Positions 10,646 through 20,963 of a stretch of DNA of 64,000 nt are shown piece by piece; the stretch's first letter is position 1, and each line of letters starts with the position of its first letter. The notes under the pieces are model-generated. The model ran no database searches, had not been told where the DNA came from, and worked only from the letters and a program-made list of their open reading frames with translations. Where the stretch lies: NCBI GenBank assembly GCA_902523435.1, contig CABYZM010000002.1, positions 1-64,000 on the forward strand, in the 5' to 3' direction. The DNA comes from an uncultured SAR116 cluster alpha proteobacterium. Its GTDB lineage: Bacteria; Pseudomonadota; Alphaproteobacteria; Puniceispirillales; Puniceispirillaceae. A program made the position numbers and the translations under genes.

Positions 10646-11415
10646 CCTATACCAACCCTGCCCGAGCTCTACAACGTATGCTCATTCGCGTCGAATATGA
10701 CGGCACCGGTCTTGTGGGCTGGCAACGCCAAGATAACGGGCCATCTGTTCAGGCCATCCTTGAGCAGGCTGCCGAAAAACTCACAACACAGCCAACCCCA
10801 GTGCAGGGATCAGGACGCACAGATGCCGGTGTACATGCAACTGGACAAGCTGCCCACCTTGATGTGCCCACCCAACTTACAGCGACAGATGTCATGCGTG
10901 GTCTGAATGCCTTGCTGGAAACACATCAGGTCTCTGTTGTTTCAGCACAGCCTGTTGCAGCCGCGTTCAACGCGCGATTTGATGCGGTTCAGCGCAGCTA
11001 TCTTTACCGTATCCTGACCCGTCCCGCCCCCTCAGCGCTGCGCCGAAATGCAGTCTGGCATCACCGTGCAAAACTGGATGCTACTGCGATGCATGAAGCT
11101 GCACAGACCCTGATCGGCAGATTTGATTTTTCCAGTTTCCGGGCAGCCGGTTGTCAGGCCGATTCGCCTATCAGGACAATGGATTATCTGTCTGTTCTGC
11201 AGGCAGATGATGAAATACACATTACCGCTAGGGCCAGATCCTTTCTGTATCACCAAATCAGAAATATCACCGGAAGTCTGGTTCAGGTCGGTATAGGCAA
11301 ATGGGATGTCTCCGCCTTTACCCGGGTTCGTGATGCGAAGGATCGGGCTGAAGCTGGCCCCACAGCCCCGCCACAGGGCTTGTATCTGACGCACATTGAT
11401 TATGAGCTAGACTGA
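10642..11415 (+). CDS. truA: tRNA pseudouridine(38-40) synthase
   Basis: RVEYDGTGLVGWQRQ, GSGRTDAGVHATGQAAHLD, FLYHQIRNITGSLVQVG. Confidence 0.95.
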   Translation: MTYTNPARALQRMLIRVEYDGTGLVGWQRQDNGPSVQAILEQAAEKLTTQPTPVQGSGRTDAGVHATGQAAHLDVPTQLTATDVMRGLNALLETHQVSVVSAQPVAAAFNARFDAVQRSYLYRILTRPAPSALRRNAVWHHRAKLDATAMHEAAQTLIGRFDFSSFRAAGCQADSPIRTMDYLSVLQADDEIHITARARSFLYHQIRNITGSLVQVGIGKWDVSAFTRVRDAKDRAEAGPTAPPQGLYLTHIDYELD

Positions 11416-11435
11416 TATCAGGTCGAAAAAATAAA

Positions 11436-11999
11436 TTAACCAAGTCCAATTCCAGTCTGCACACCTGCCAGCAACCCAATGGCCAGTTCCACTGCAAAAC
11501 GGCCAACCACAAAGCAAATTGCCGCAAATGTACTGACACCTATTTGGTCACGTGCTAGCCTGAACAGCCAAATCAAAATCCAGACCGCAACAGGCAGAAT
11601 CACAATTTGTAACATGCCAATTCCTGTCATCTGCATGGCTATTGTGATGAGCCCAAACAGCACCACCTGAAGTGATCCTACCCATAAATACGGTACAAGA
11701 AATCGGGTAAACCGATCTGCCTTACCCATCCAGACCAGCGCATGCCACACCATCAGTGCATATAAAAGGATTGATACCAAAGAGATGATCACGAATAGAA
11801 CAATAAATTTGACGCCCAGGGCAAACAGGGGAAAAACAGCTAGAACAATACCCAAAATCCAGTTGCCAAAGACAGCTTGCCAGAAACCATAAGCAGAAAA
11901 ATCAAAAACATCATCAGGCTTCACCCGCCCGGCAACCACATCAAAGGCGGAGGTCAAACACTGAACAACGGAATGCGGTGAGTAGGGATTTGTCTGCAT
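11436..11999 (-). CDS. Multi-span membrane protein (YIP1/DUF-type), function unknown
   Basis: About 5 predicted hydrophobic segments; conserved neighbourhood next to dapE/truA. Confidence 0.6.
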   Translation of the reverse strand: MQTNPYSPHSVVQCLTSAFDVVAGRVKPDDVFDFSAYGFWQAVFGNWILGIVLAVFPLFALGVKFIVLFVIISLVSILLYALMVWHALVWMGKADRFTRFLVPYLWVGSLQVVLFGLITIAMQMTGIGMLQIVILPVAVWILIWLFRLARDQIGVSTFAAICFVVGRFAVELAIGLLAGVQTGIGLG

Positions 12000-12003
12000 A
12001 ATG

Positions 12004-13158
12004 CTAGCTGTCCATCTGCCTGATCATTTGAAAATATATCTCTGTTAATGTTTCAATATCCGCCAGCCTGACATGTTCATCAACCTGATGCATGGTCTGA
12101 CCAACCAAACCAAATTCCGCTACCGGACAAATTTTTGCGATGAACCGGGCATCTGACGTGCCGCCTGTAGTTGATAAGTCTGGTTGCTGACCCGTAACTT
12201 GTTCAACCGTTTCTCTAACAATATTTAAATGGTCACTGGCTTCAGTGATGAATGGCAAAGCATTCGACCAGAATTGCGCCTCATAACTCACCTGTAACTT
12301 TTCTGCTAAACGGCCAAAATGTTCATCCAGCCATCCTTGCAAGCTGTCAACGGTATGTTCAGTGTTAAAACGGATATTGAACTGTGCTGTCACCTGATCA
12401 GGAATAACATTGCTAGCTGAATCGTTGATTTTGAGGCCCGTGACCTCTGCTGTGCTGGGGCCAAAATAAGCCGTGCCATTATCAAGTTCGGTAGAATTGA
12501 CAGGGGCCAACATAGCAAACAGGGCCGGTATCGGATTATTCGCGAGATGCGGATATGCGACATGACCCTGACGACCTGTAACTGTCAGTTCACAGCTGAG
12601 TGACCCGCGCCGTCCATTCTTGATAGTCTGTCCCATAACAGAAGGGTTTGTTGGCTCACCCACCATACAAAAGTCAGGAATATTCTCTGTTACAGTCATC
12701 CAGTCAACCATCTTCACGGTGCCATTGACTGCTTCAGCTTCCTCATCCCCTGTAATAATCAGGCTGAGACTGCCATTTAGCTGTTCTGCTTCGAGATAAC
12801 GTTTGGCGGCAGCAACAAAGGCAGCAATTCCGCCTTTCATATCCGCAGCCCCGCGTCCATAAATACAACCATCCTTTATATCACCAGAAAACGGTCCATA
12901 TGACCAGGCTGCTTCGTTCCCAACAGGCACAACGTCAATATGACCAGCAAACGCAAAATGCGGACTTGCCGAACCCAGACGCGCAAATAGGTTATCAATG
13001 CGGGCCGCCCCTTCACCAAAAGGCAGACGCGTGCATTCAAACCCCATATGGCCTAACTCAACCTGCAACAGGTCAAGTGCACCACCTTCTTTCGGGGTGA
13101 CAGACGGGCATCTAATCAAATCCCGCGTCAGCCTGATTTCATAAGGCATTTCGGCCAT
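12004..13158 (-). CDS. dapE: Succinyl-diaminopimelate desuccinylase
   Basis: FAGHIDVVPVG, GRGAADMKGGIAAFVAA, TGDEEAEAVNGT, TTGGTSDARF. Confidence 0.94.
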   Translation of the reverse strand: MAEMPYEIRLTRDLIRCPSVTPKEGGALDLLQVELGHMGFECTRLPFGEGAARIDNLFARLGSASPHFAFAGHIDVVPVGNEAAWSYGPFSGDIKDGCIYGRGAADMKGGIAAFVAAAKRYLEAEQLNGSLSLIITGDEEAEAVNGTVKMVDWMTVTENIPDFCMVGEPTNPSVMGQTIKNGRRGSLSCELTVTGRQGHVAYPHLANNPIPALFAMLAPVNSTELDNGTAYFGPSTAEVTGLKINDSASNVIPDQVTAQFNIRFNTEHTVDSLQGWLDEHFGRLAEKLQVSYEAQFWSNALPFITEASDHLNIVRETVEQVTGQQPDLSTTGGTSDARFIAKICPVAEFGLVGQTMHQVDEHVRLADIETLTEIYFQMIRQMDS

Positions 13159-13176
13159 TACGTTTTGTCCTGCCTT

Positions 13177-14037
13177 TCAGTCACGCAACAAATCATTAAC
13201 AGAAGTTTTCGACCGTGTCTTCTCATCCACCTGTTTGATTATCACAGCACAGGACAGAGACGGAGAGACGCTGCCATCAGTGCGGGTCTTGCCAGACAGA
13301 GACCCTGGCACAACCACTGAATAGGCAGGTACACGTCCTATATGAATTTCACCTGTTTCGCGATTCACAATTTTTGTTGAAGCGCCAATGAATACGCCCA
13401 TTGACAACACCGCCCCTTGTTCCACAACCACGCCTTCAACGACCTCTGAGCGGGCACCTATGAAACAGTCATCTTCAATAATCACCGGGCCAGCCTGAAG
13501 TGGTTCAAGCACGCCGCCAATACCAGCCCCACCTGATAAATGCACATTCTTGCCAATCTGCGCGCAAGACCCCACGGTTGCCCAAGTATCTACCATTGTG
13601 CCTCTATCTACATATGCCCCTAAATTCACAAAACTGGGCATGAGAACGACAGACGGCGCAATGAAGGCAGATTGTCTGACAACTGAACCGGGAACAGCTC
13701 TAAAGCCAGCCTCTTCAAAACGGGCAGCGTCCCAGCCGCTGAATTTTGAAGGTACCTTATCCCACCAGACAGACTGACCTGCATCCGGATGGCTGGCTCC
13801 ACCGCCCATAACGACCATGTCATTCAGACGAAAGGACAGAAGCACAGCTTTTTTTAGCCACTGATTGACTTGCCATTGGTGATTCCCAACCGACTCTGCC
13901 ACGCGGGCCTGACCAGCATCAAGGCGGGCCAGCGCCTCAGTAACCGCGTCCCTTATTTCACCTTTAGTCTGGGCATTCACCATGTCTTTTTCGTCAAACG
14001 CCTTGTTTATGACAATTTCAAGATCTGTGTTGCTCAT
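13177..14037 (-). CDS. dapD: 2,3,4,5-tetrahydropyridine-2,6-dicarboxylate N-succinyltransferase
   Basis: Hexapeptide-repeat protein with [50 protein letters not shown]. Confidence 0.95.
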   Translation of the reverse strand: MSNTDLEIVINKAFDEKDMVNAQTKGEIRDAVTEALARLDAGQARVAESVGNHQWQVNQWLKKAVLLSFRLNDMVVMGGGASHPDAGQSVWWDKVPSKFSGWDAARFEEAGFRAVPGSVVRQSAFIAPSVVLMPSFVNLGAYVDRGTMVDTWATVGSCAQIGKNVHLSGGAGIGGVLEPLQAGPVIIEDDCFIGARSEVVEGVVVEQGAVLSMGVFIGASTKIVNRETGEIHIGRVPAYSVVVPGSLSGKTRTDGSVSPSLSCAVIIKQVDEKTRSKTSVNDLLRD

Positions 14038-14097
14038 GATTGGGGTCTCCTGTGAGTTAAAAACATTTCGGCAGCTACGCAGCTCTGCGTCTATGGG

Positions 14098-14826
14098 TCA
14101 CGTCAAATCTGACAGACATTGTTTTACATCATCTGCAATAAAGTGGACAAAGTTATTCTCCGCTCCCCTTGCTGCCCAGTCATGATCGCTAACCAGCCAG
14201 ATGGTCTGCATGCCCAAAGCAGCGGCCGGTTCAAGATTGCGGGCCATATCTTCTATCATGACAGATGTGTGAGGAACAATACCACTCTGTTCAACAAAAA
14301 GAGCATAAGGTTGCGGGTTCGGTTTGGGGATATGATCGGATGCCACAATATCAAAAATAAAGTCAAAATGACCCCGGATGCCAAAGGCGTCCAGAATGCG
14401 CGTTGCATGGCGGACAGTGCCATTAGTATAAATATGTTTGCGCCCGCCAAGACGAGCTAGCAGACTGTCCAGTTCTGGATCAGCCACCACATCAGATAAG
14501 TCAATTTCATGCACAAAATGGAGAAATTCATCTGGTTCCATATCATATTCTGACATCAGGCCGCGCATGGTTGTTCCATAGGCCCGGAATAAGCGTGTTT
14601 TCATCTCAGCAGCTTCTTTCTCTGCCAGATCAAAATGGGCCATGATAAATTCTGTCATCCGTGCCGCAACTCTTGGAAACAGGCTGGATCGTGCTGGATA
14701 GATGGTATTGTCAAGATCAAACACCCAGTCTGTGACAACTGCAGCGTTCAGACCTGTAACAGCTTTGCCATTTTTTAAATCAGCAGTCATATTTATAACT
14801 TTATGTCCTTTTTTTCTGCTGATCAC
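14098..14826 (-). CDS. Pyrimidine 5'-nucleotidase (HAD family)
   Basis: WVFDLDNTIYPARSSLFPRV, IYTNGTVRHATRIL, PKPNPQPY, MIEDMARNLEPAAALGM; true start may be 14790. Confidence 0.82.
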   Translation of the reverse strand: MISRKKGHKVINMTADLKNGKAVTGLNAAVVTDWVFDLDNTIYPARSSLFPRVAARMTEFIMAHFDLAEKEAAEMKTRLFRAYGTTMRGLMSEYDMEPDEFLHFVHEIDLSDVVADPELDSLLARLGGRKHIYTNGTVRHATRILDAFGIRGHFDFIFDIVASDHIPKPNPQPYALFVEQSGIVPHTSVMIEDMARNLEPAAALGMQTIWLVSDHDWAARGAENNFVHFIADDVKQCLSDLT

Positions 14827-14937
14827 TTTAGCTGAGCTTCAGTCGCGAGAACAGATAGGTTATGCTAGCTGTCATATCAAGAACCAGATATTCATGCTGC
14901 TTGTGATATGAAGGTCTGAAGTTCTGTCTCACTTAAA

Positions 14938-15852
14938 CTAGTCTCTTGTGATCAGAGTGCCAATCCCATGCTCTGTAAAAAGCTCAACCAGAACAGCGTG
15001 GGGATCCCGGCCGTCAAGAATTACTGCAGCTTCTGCACCCTCGCGGACAGCGGCGATACAAGTTTCCAGTTTAGGAATCATACCACCCTGTACAGTGCCA
15101 TCTGTGATCAGCTGCTGTGCTGTATTAACGGTAAGGTGGGTGATGAGCTCACCATTCTTGTCTTTAACACCAGCTACATTTGTCAGCATCAAAAGCCGGG
15201 TTGCAGTCATCGCGCTGGCAACCGCACCAGCAGCTGTATCTGCATTTATGTTATAGGTCTGACCGTCAAGCCCAAGCCCCACAGGAGCTACAACAGGGAT
15301 CATCCCCACCCCGAGCAGAGCATGAAGAACAGTTGGATCAACCTTTTCCGGCCGACCAACAAAACCCAAATCAACGCGTTCAATTTCACTGTCTGACGGT
15401 TTTGAGAGCTCAGCCATTTTTGATACTGTTATCAGCTGACCATCTTTGCCAGACAAACCGACAGCCCGCCCACCGGCAGAATGAATCGCTGCCACAAGTG
15501 CTTTATTGATACCGCCTGCCAGCACCATTTCAACAACCGATATGGTGGCTGCGTCTGTTACCCGCAAACCATTCACAAAATTTGATTTAATCTGCAATCT
15601 GCTTAGCATATCGCCAATCTGCGGGCCGCCGCCATGCACAATAATCGGCTCTGCCCCCACCTGGCGCAGCAAGGTCATATCCGCGGCAAAACTCTCCACA
15701 TATTCCTGTTCTCCCATAGCGTGACCACCAAACTTCACCACAACAGGCTTGTTGGCATAGCGCTTCATGTAGGGTAAGGCTTCGATCAGAAGGCCTGCTT
15801 TATTCAGCCAGTCTTCGGAATGTGCTGATGTTTTTGCCTCCACCTTACTCAC
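14938..15852 (-). CDS. argB: Acetylglutamate kinase
   Basis: [44 protein letters not shown]. Confidence 0.95.
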   Translation of the reverse strand: MSKVEAKTSAHSEDWLNKAGLLIEALPYMKRYANKPVVVKFGGHAMGEQEYVESFAADMTLLRQVGAEPIIVHGGGPQIGDMLSRLQIKSNFVNGLRVTDAATISVVEMVLAGGINKALVAAIHSAGGRAVGLSGKDGQLITVSKMAELSKPSDSEIERVDLGFVGRPEKVDPTVLHALLGVGMIPVVAPVGLGLDGQTYNINADTAAGAVASAMTATRLLMLTNVAGVKDKNGELITHLTVNTAQQLITDGTVQGGMIPKLETCIAAVREGAEAAVILDGRDPHAVLVELFTEHGIGTLITRD

Positions 15853-15978
15853 TCTCTCTTTTTCTTTATTGTTACTCTACGGGCGTTATTGCTAAAACTA
15901 AACTCAAGGACCCAGCCTGACTATAATTTAGTCCTCAGCCAAATACCAGACAACAAATCTGCTACAGAAGATCCCTGC

Positions 15979-16638
15979 CTATCGGTCAGTCCGTGGCAGA
16001 CTGAGGCTAACTAGGTGCGCACGCAGATCTGCAATACCTGCACCAGTCTGCGAAGATATTTTCCAGATATGTGGATAGGCTGCCACATGGAGGCTGATCT
16101 CCTGCTGGGTTTTATCACAAATCTTTTGAAGCTGTTCCGACTTAATTTTATCTACTTTTGTTAACACAACAGCCCAGGAAACCGCAGAATCATCCATCAG
16201 TTTCATCATTTCCTTATCCGCCTGGCCAATCCCTCGCCTGCTATCAATCAACAGAAACATCCGCTGAAGGCTCTGCCGGCCGACTAGAAATTTACGGGTC
16301 AGCTTTGTCCAGGCTTTGATATCTGTCTTAGAAGCCTTGGCATAACCGTAGCCAGGCAGGTCAACAAGTTGCAGACGGCTTGCAAGGGAAAAAAAGATCA
16401 ATTGTCTTGTTCGGCCAGGGGTTTGCGATGTTCTGGCCAGTGTTGTACGGCCCGTCAAAGCGTTTACGAGAGATGATTTGCCAACATTTGAGCGACCTGC
16501 AAATGCTATTTCAGGTAAACTGATAGGCGGCAAAGCTGTCAGATTCTGAGCTGCAGCAATAAAATCACAGGGACCAGCAAACAAAAGCCGGCCTGCTTCT
16601 ATTTCTTCATCATCAAAAGTGAATAAATCCTCTTTCAT
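15979..16638 (-). CDS. engB: Ribosome biogenesis GTP-binding protein EngB/YsxC
   Basis: EIAFAGRSNVGKSSLVNALTGR, TSQTPGRTRQLIFF, LVDLPGYGYA, VLTKVDKI; ORF extends to 16695. Confidence 0.93.
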   Translation of the reverse strand: MKEDLFTFDDEEIEAGRLLFAGPCDFIAAAQNLTALPPISLPEIAFAGRSNVGKSSLVNALTGRTTLARTSQTPGRTRQLIFFSLASRLQLVDLPGYGYAKASKTDIKAWTKLTRKFLVGRQSLQRMFLLIDSRRGIGQADKEMMKLMDDSAVSWAVVLTKVDKIKSEQLQKICDKTQQEISLHVAAYPHIWKISSQTGAGIADLRAHLVSLSLPRTDR

Positions 16639-16652
16639 TAGAAGTGCCAGAG

Positions 16653-18404
16653 TCAGGCATTGCTCTGTTTTTCCAGATTTCTTGTAATCCACCACTGCTG
16701 AGCAATGGATAGGATATTATTCCATGTCCAGTAAATCACAAGACCTGCCGGAAACCCGGCAAGAAGAAAGGTGAAAAAAACCGGCATCCACTGGAAGATT
16801 TTCGCCTGTATTGGGTCAGGAGGAGGCGGGTTCAGACGCATCTGGACCGCCATGGAAATCCCCATCAAAATTGGCCAGACGCCTATGGACAGAAATTGTG
16901 GAATGAAGTCAGTTGAATAGGGCAAGAGTCCAAAAAGATTGAAAACAGAAGTTGGATCGACTGCTGACAAGTCCTGAATCCAGCCGTAAAAAGGCGCATG
17001 GCGCATTTCAATGGAAACATAAAGCACTTTATATAAAGCGAAAAATATTGGGATCTGAAGCAGGATCGGCAAACAGCCTGCAGCCGGATTGACCTTCTCG
17101 CGCTTATACAGCTCCATCATTTCTTTATTCAGACGCTGACGATCATCACCATAATCTTCGCGCATCTGCTGTATTTTTGGCGATAACTGGCGCATTTTTG
17201 CCATTGATTTATATGACTTATTGGCCAATGGGAACAAGAGCAGTCGGACAATAATTGTAAAGACAATAATCGCCAATCCAAAATTCCCAAACATACCAAA
17301 CAACCAGGAGATGGCGTAAAAGAACGGCTTAGTCAAAAAATAGAACCAGCCAAAATCAATCGCCAGATCAAAATTTGTAATGTTCAAATCTTCAGCATAT
17401 TGGTCAAGGGCCGTCACCTTTTTTGCTCCTGAAAACAGATATGTCTGCCAACTGATCTGCTTGCCGGGATCAAGGCGCATAACCTCACCAAGCATATCTG
17501 TTTGATAGATATCTTGTGGTCCGGTCGGCGTCGCTGAAGCAAAAGAACGCATCGAAAAATATGCTTTATTAGACTGAACTGGCATCAAAGCGGCCAGCCA
17601 GTATTTGTCTGTAATTCCTATCCACCCTCCAGGCTGTTGTGGTGAAAAGGTAAGGCCCTGACGCCCCGCATCACGCACATCATCATAATCCTCTTCGGAG
17701 AGGGTTTCATCGAAAACGCCAAGGGGGCCTTCATGTAGAATATAAAGCCCCAATGTATCTGGCGTATCAGAGCGGCGCAGCAGGCTGTAAGCACTAAGTG
17801 TGATTGAGTCATTCCGGTTAGACCTCACATTGTCTGTGACTGTAATTAGATAATCTTCATCAATGGAAAAAGTGCGGTAAAAAATCAGACCTTCATTATT
17901 ATCATAAGTCAATGTGACTGGTGAATCTGGTGACAGAATTTGGCTACTGGCCTGCCATAAGGTGGATTCATCAGGCAAAAGAATGGATTCACCAGAACTA
18001 GCAACCCAGCCAAATTCTGCAAAATATGGAGAGTCTGAATCGAAGCGCTTGAATAAATGAATTTGACTGGCATCATTATCTTGGGTTTCGTAATAGCCTT
18101 TGAGAACGACATCATCAAGACGTCCGCCCATTGTCGAAAAAGAGCCGGTGAGCTGCGGGGCTTCTATTTTTATTCTGACCCCACTGTCCTGAACGACCGT
18201 ATTTGTTGAAGTTTGTCCTGCTCCTACATCTGTTTGCGCGATCTGACCTGTTGTGGCTGTCTGGTTCTTCTGGGCTTGCTGCTGAGCTTCATAAGCGGCG
18301 CGATCAGCCTGGAGATCAGGTTCAACAACATAAAGCTGCCAGCCAATCAGGATCGCTAGTGACAAAGACATAGCGGCAATAAGATTTCGTGTTTCAGGTG
18401 CCAT
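16653..18404 (-). CDS. yidC: Membrane protein insertase YidC
   Basis: C-terminal Oxa1 core (YKSMAKMRQLSPKIQQMREDYGDDRQRLNKEMMELYKREKVNPAAGCLPILLQIPIFFALYKVLY) plus periplasmic domain. Confidence 0.96.
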   Translation of the reverse strand: MAPETRNLIAAMSLSLAILIGWQLYVVEPDLQADRAAYEAQQQAQKNQTATTGQIAQTDVGAGQTSTNTVVQDSGVRIKIEAPQLTGSFSTMGGRLDDVVLKGYYETQDNDASQIHLFKRFDSDSPYFAEFGWVASSGESILLPDESTLWQASSQILSPDSPVTLTYDNNEGLIFYRTFSIDEDYLITVTDNVRSNRNDSITLSAYSLLRRSDTPDTLGLYILHEGPLGVFDETLSEEDYDDVRDAGRQGLTFSPQQPGGWIGITDKYWLAALMPVQSNKAYFSMRSFASATPTGPQDIYQTDMLGEVMRLDPGKQISWQTYLFSGAKKVTALDQYAEDLNITNFDLAIDFGWFYFLTKPFFYAISWLFGMFGNFGLAIIVFTIIVRLLLFPLANKSYKSMAKMRQLSPKIQQMREDYGDDRQRLNKEMMELYKREKVNPAAGCLPILLQIPIFFALYKVLYVSIEMRHAPFYGWIQDLSAVDPTSVFNLFGLLPYSTDFIPQFLSIGVWPILMGISMAVQMRLNPPPPDPIQAKIFQWMPVFFTFLLAGFPAGLVIYWTWNNILSIAQQWWITRNLEKQSNA

Positions 18405-18475
18405 TGTGCACTTTCCCTATTTTCACTTTTTTAAAAGCAGACATGATACAACCCGCATCGTCAGCCTGGTTTTTG

Positions 18476-18724
18476 TCAAGGAACCGGGTCATGCCCAGAA
18501 CCACCAAACGGATGACATCTGACAATACGTTTAACGGCTAACCATCCGCCACGCAATGCTCCATATTTTTCAATTGCCTCTATTGTGTAGGCAGAACAAC
18601 TTGGTGTGAACCGGCAATTCACCCCAAGCAGAGGTGAGATTAAATAGCGGTAAATATATACAGGTGTAAGCAACACTCGTGCAATAAATTTTCTGAAGTG
18701 CGATGAACCTGTTTTAATGCCCAA
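18476..18724 (-). CDS. yidD: Membrane protein insertion efficiency factor
   Basis: YRYLISPLLGVNCRFTPSCSAYTIEAIEKYGALRGGWLAVKRIVRCHPFGGSGHDPVP. Confidence 0.94.
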   Translation of the reverse strand: MGIKTGSSHFRKFIARVLLTPVYIYRYLISPLLGVNCRFTPSCSAYTIEAIEKYGALRGGWLAVKRIVRCHPFGGSGHDPVP

Positions 18725-18729
18725 GGGCT

Positions 18730-19164
18730 TTACTCCTGAGCCGCAGTTTTAATAAGTTTTTTATGGATGCGCTTTGCTGCTATGGAGAAATCTGCCGACA
18801 ATTCTGTCCATGCTGCCTGAACAAGGCTGTGACGGGCCACAAGCACATAATCTGTGCCAGACGGCGCATGGTCACACTTCAGCTTGCGGAATAGGGCGCG
18901 CATTCGTCGCTTCGCCCTATTGCGAGCCACTGCATTGCCCACTTTTTTTGAGGCTGTTACACCCGTTCTGAAACTAAAAGCTGGCTGCGATGCCGTTGAA
19001 GCTGGTTTTACAGCCGCCTGCAGAATGAAATGAGTCATCACTTGACGGACGCCTTTTTGCTGTACAAACAGAAAATCGCGTCGCTGCCGCAATGCGCCAA
19101 AAAGTTGACTTTGCGATTTATTTTCTAATGTATGATTGATTTTGTCAAAACCGCTATCTGTCAT
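18730..19164 (-). CDS. rnpA: Ribonuclease P protein component
   Basis: TGVTASKKVGNAVARNRAKRRMRALFR. Confidence 0.93.
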   Translation of the reverse strand: MTDSGFDKINHTLENKSQSQLFGALRQRRDFLFVQQKGVRQVMTHFILQAAVKPASTASQPAFSFRTGVTASKKVGNAVARNRAKRRMRALFRKLKCDHAPSGTDYVLVARHSLVQAAWTELSADFSIAAKRIHKKLIKTAAQE

Positions 19165-19230
19165 AAGCTCGACCTGACCAAGCAGTGCTTTGCTGACCTT
19201 TATTTGTCAGCCGGACCAATAACAATCCTG

Positions 19231-19365
19231 TTAGGCAGACAATTTGGCACGACCCTTGGCACGGCGGGAACGTATCACGCGTCGTCCACCAACGGTGGCC
19301 ATTCTTGATCTAAAACCATGGCGACGTTTACGCACAAGTACGCTTGGCTGATAAGTGCGTTTCAT
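19231..19365 (-). CDS. rpmH: 50S ribosomal protein L34 (absent from the ORF track because it is short)
   Basis: Translated by hand: [44 protein letters not shown]; directly upstream of rnpA. Confidence 0.96.
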   Translation of the reverse strand: MKRTYQPSVLVRKRRHGFRSRMATVGGRRVIRSRRAKGRAKLSA

Positions 19366-19480
19366 TTTGTCGCTCCTTTGTCTTTGGTTTCACTATTAAT
19401 TTATCAGCAAGCTTCTTACGGTGCATCAAGTAAATTGTCAAGATTATTTAGCTGATTTATTCCGAGTTCTAACAGATTGA

Positions 19481-19963
19481 CTAGGGCTGATTGTCAACCA
19501 ACGGCCGCGATGGACGCGGTTCAAGATCCCAGGGAAAGAAAATCCAAGTGTCCTGAGAAACTTCGGTAATAAATGTATCCACCACAGGCCGGCCAAGCGG
19601 TTTTGCATAAACTGTTGCAAAATGCGCCTTTGGTAGCAGTTGTCGTAACATCTTGCCGGTCTCACCTGTATCCACAAGATCATCAATGATGAGCCATCCT
19701 TCTCCATCACCTGCCATTTCGGGGGCTTTCATCACCTCAACTTCCCCTCTTTCTTGCGCTTGATATGACGCAAGACAAGCTGTCTCTAGGAGCCTAACTT
19801 CTAGCTCGCGCGCTACAATAGCTGCCGGCACAAGCCCACCTCTGGTCACCGCGATAATTCCAGTGAATGGGCCAAGTTCCAATAAACGCCAAGCCAATGC
19901 CTTTGAGGTCCTATGTAATTCCTCCCAAGAGACCGGAAAATTTTTGTTCTGATCATATGTCAC
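19481..19963 (-). CDS. gpt: Xanthine(-guanine) phosphoribosyltransferase
   Basis: [53 protein letters not shown]. Confidence 0.88.
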   Translation of the reverse strand: MTYDQNKNFPVSWEELHRTSKALAWRLLELGPFTGIIAVTRGGLVPAAIVARELEVRLLETACLASYQAQERGEVEVMKAPEMAGDGEGWLIIDDLVDTGETGKMLRQLLPKAHFATVYAKPLGRPVVDTFITEVSQDTWIFFPWDLEPRPSRPLVDNQP

Positions 19964-20134
19964 GCTTTACCCGCCTTTACCTCACTCAGTTGGACTTTTC
20001 CTGTCAGGGCCTTTTTACAACCAAAGCTCCTATCCTGTCCAAAATTTTATCTCAGAATTGAATCAAAGGCTCAATTTAAAACTGGACAGACAGTCGCATT
20101 GTGGATTATCGTCCCCCAATATTTCGAACAAGAT

Positions 20135-20211
20135 GCGCTCGTAGCTCAGCTGGATAGAGCACTAGACTACGAATCTAGGGGTCAGGGGTTCGAATCCTCT
20201 CGAGCGCGCCA
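20135..20211 (+). tRNA. tRNA-Arg(ACG)
   Basis: Cloverleaf read by eye: acceptor GCGCTCG/CGAGCGC, anticodon stem CTAGA/TCTAG with loop CTACGAA, T-loop TTCGAAT, encoded CCA. Confidence 0.95.
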
Positions 20212-20301
20212 ATTTCTATTTACAATTTAAATTCATTATCAACAAATATCATGATACTCTCTTCCTAATAAATCGACCTATCAGTCGAATAGGAGGAGCG
20301 A

Positions 20302-20763
20302 ATGAAAAAACATAGCATGCCATTTTTGCTTTTGTTGTGGTTCTGTCTTTGGTGGGCACCAGCAAACGCTGAAACAAATAAATTAGATAATATTGCTGCA
20401 TGTGCAGGCGTCATTATAGGCAATGGCGCAATCGACTTTTTCATGGGCGATGAAGCAGCTTTTGACGGGGCAGCTGACATAGCTTATTCAGCTTATTTAT
20501 CAGAAGTTTTCACAGGTCAAGCAGCACAAAACGACATACAAATTGCTGACCAAATACTCGCAAGTAATTTGGATAAAGTTATCGCAGCCTATAACAGCGA
20601 AACTTTTGATACTGAAATGTATGAAGAGGTAGTAGGTTGCTATCGAGCTTTATCGTTGCAATTGCTAAAAGCTGCTCAGGTTATTATTGATAATCAAGAA
20701 AAATGGAGTGAGATAAAAAGCACCTCAATAAAAACTATAAAAAGAGTGCTTAGTGCTGGCTAG
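20302..20763 (+). CDS. Hypothetical secreted protein
   Basis: Signal peptide MKKHSMPFLLLLWFCLWWAPANA; AGGAGCG Shine-Dalgarno-like sequence just before ATG; no recognised family. Confidence 0.6.
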   Translation: MKKHSMPFLLLLWFCLWWAPANAETNKLDNIAACAGVIIGNGAIDFFMGDEAAFDGAADIAYSAYLSEVFTGQAAQNDIQIADQILASNLDKVIAAYNSETFDTEMYEEVVGCYRALSLQLLKAAQVIIDNQEKWSEIKSTSIKTIKRVLSAG

Positions 20764-20826
20764 TTGTTACTCCATTAATGTTCAAGTATGCGTTATTTAG
20801 GTTAAACTAATCGCACTTCCCTTTAC

Positions 20827-20902
20827 AGTCGTTAAATGCATCTAGATAGAACACTAGAATCCGAATCTACGGTCAGGGGTTCCAATTCTCTCGAACGTAC
20901 CA
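20827..20902 (+). pseudogene. Degenerate tRNA-Arg copy
   Basis: Aligns over about 76 nt to the tRNA at 20135-20211 (shared ...GATAGA.CACTAGA..., CGAATCTA, GGTCAGGGGTTC.AAT.CTCTCGA) but acceptor and D stems no longer pair and the T-loop is TTCCAAT. Confidence 0.85.
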
Positions 20903-20963
20903 ATCTTGTCAAATTCTAGCCTCATTTTAGTTATCAGATATTGACGCAAGTTTTGTTACACAG

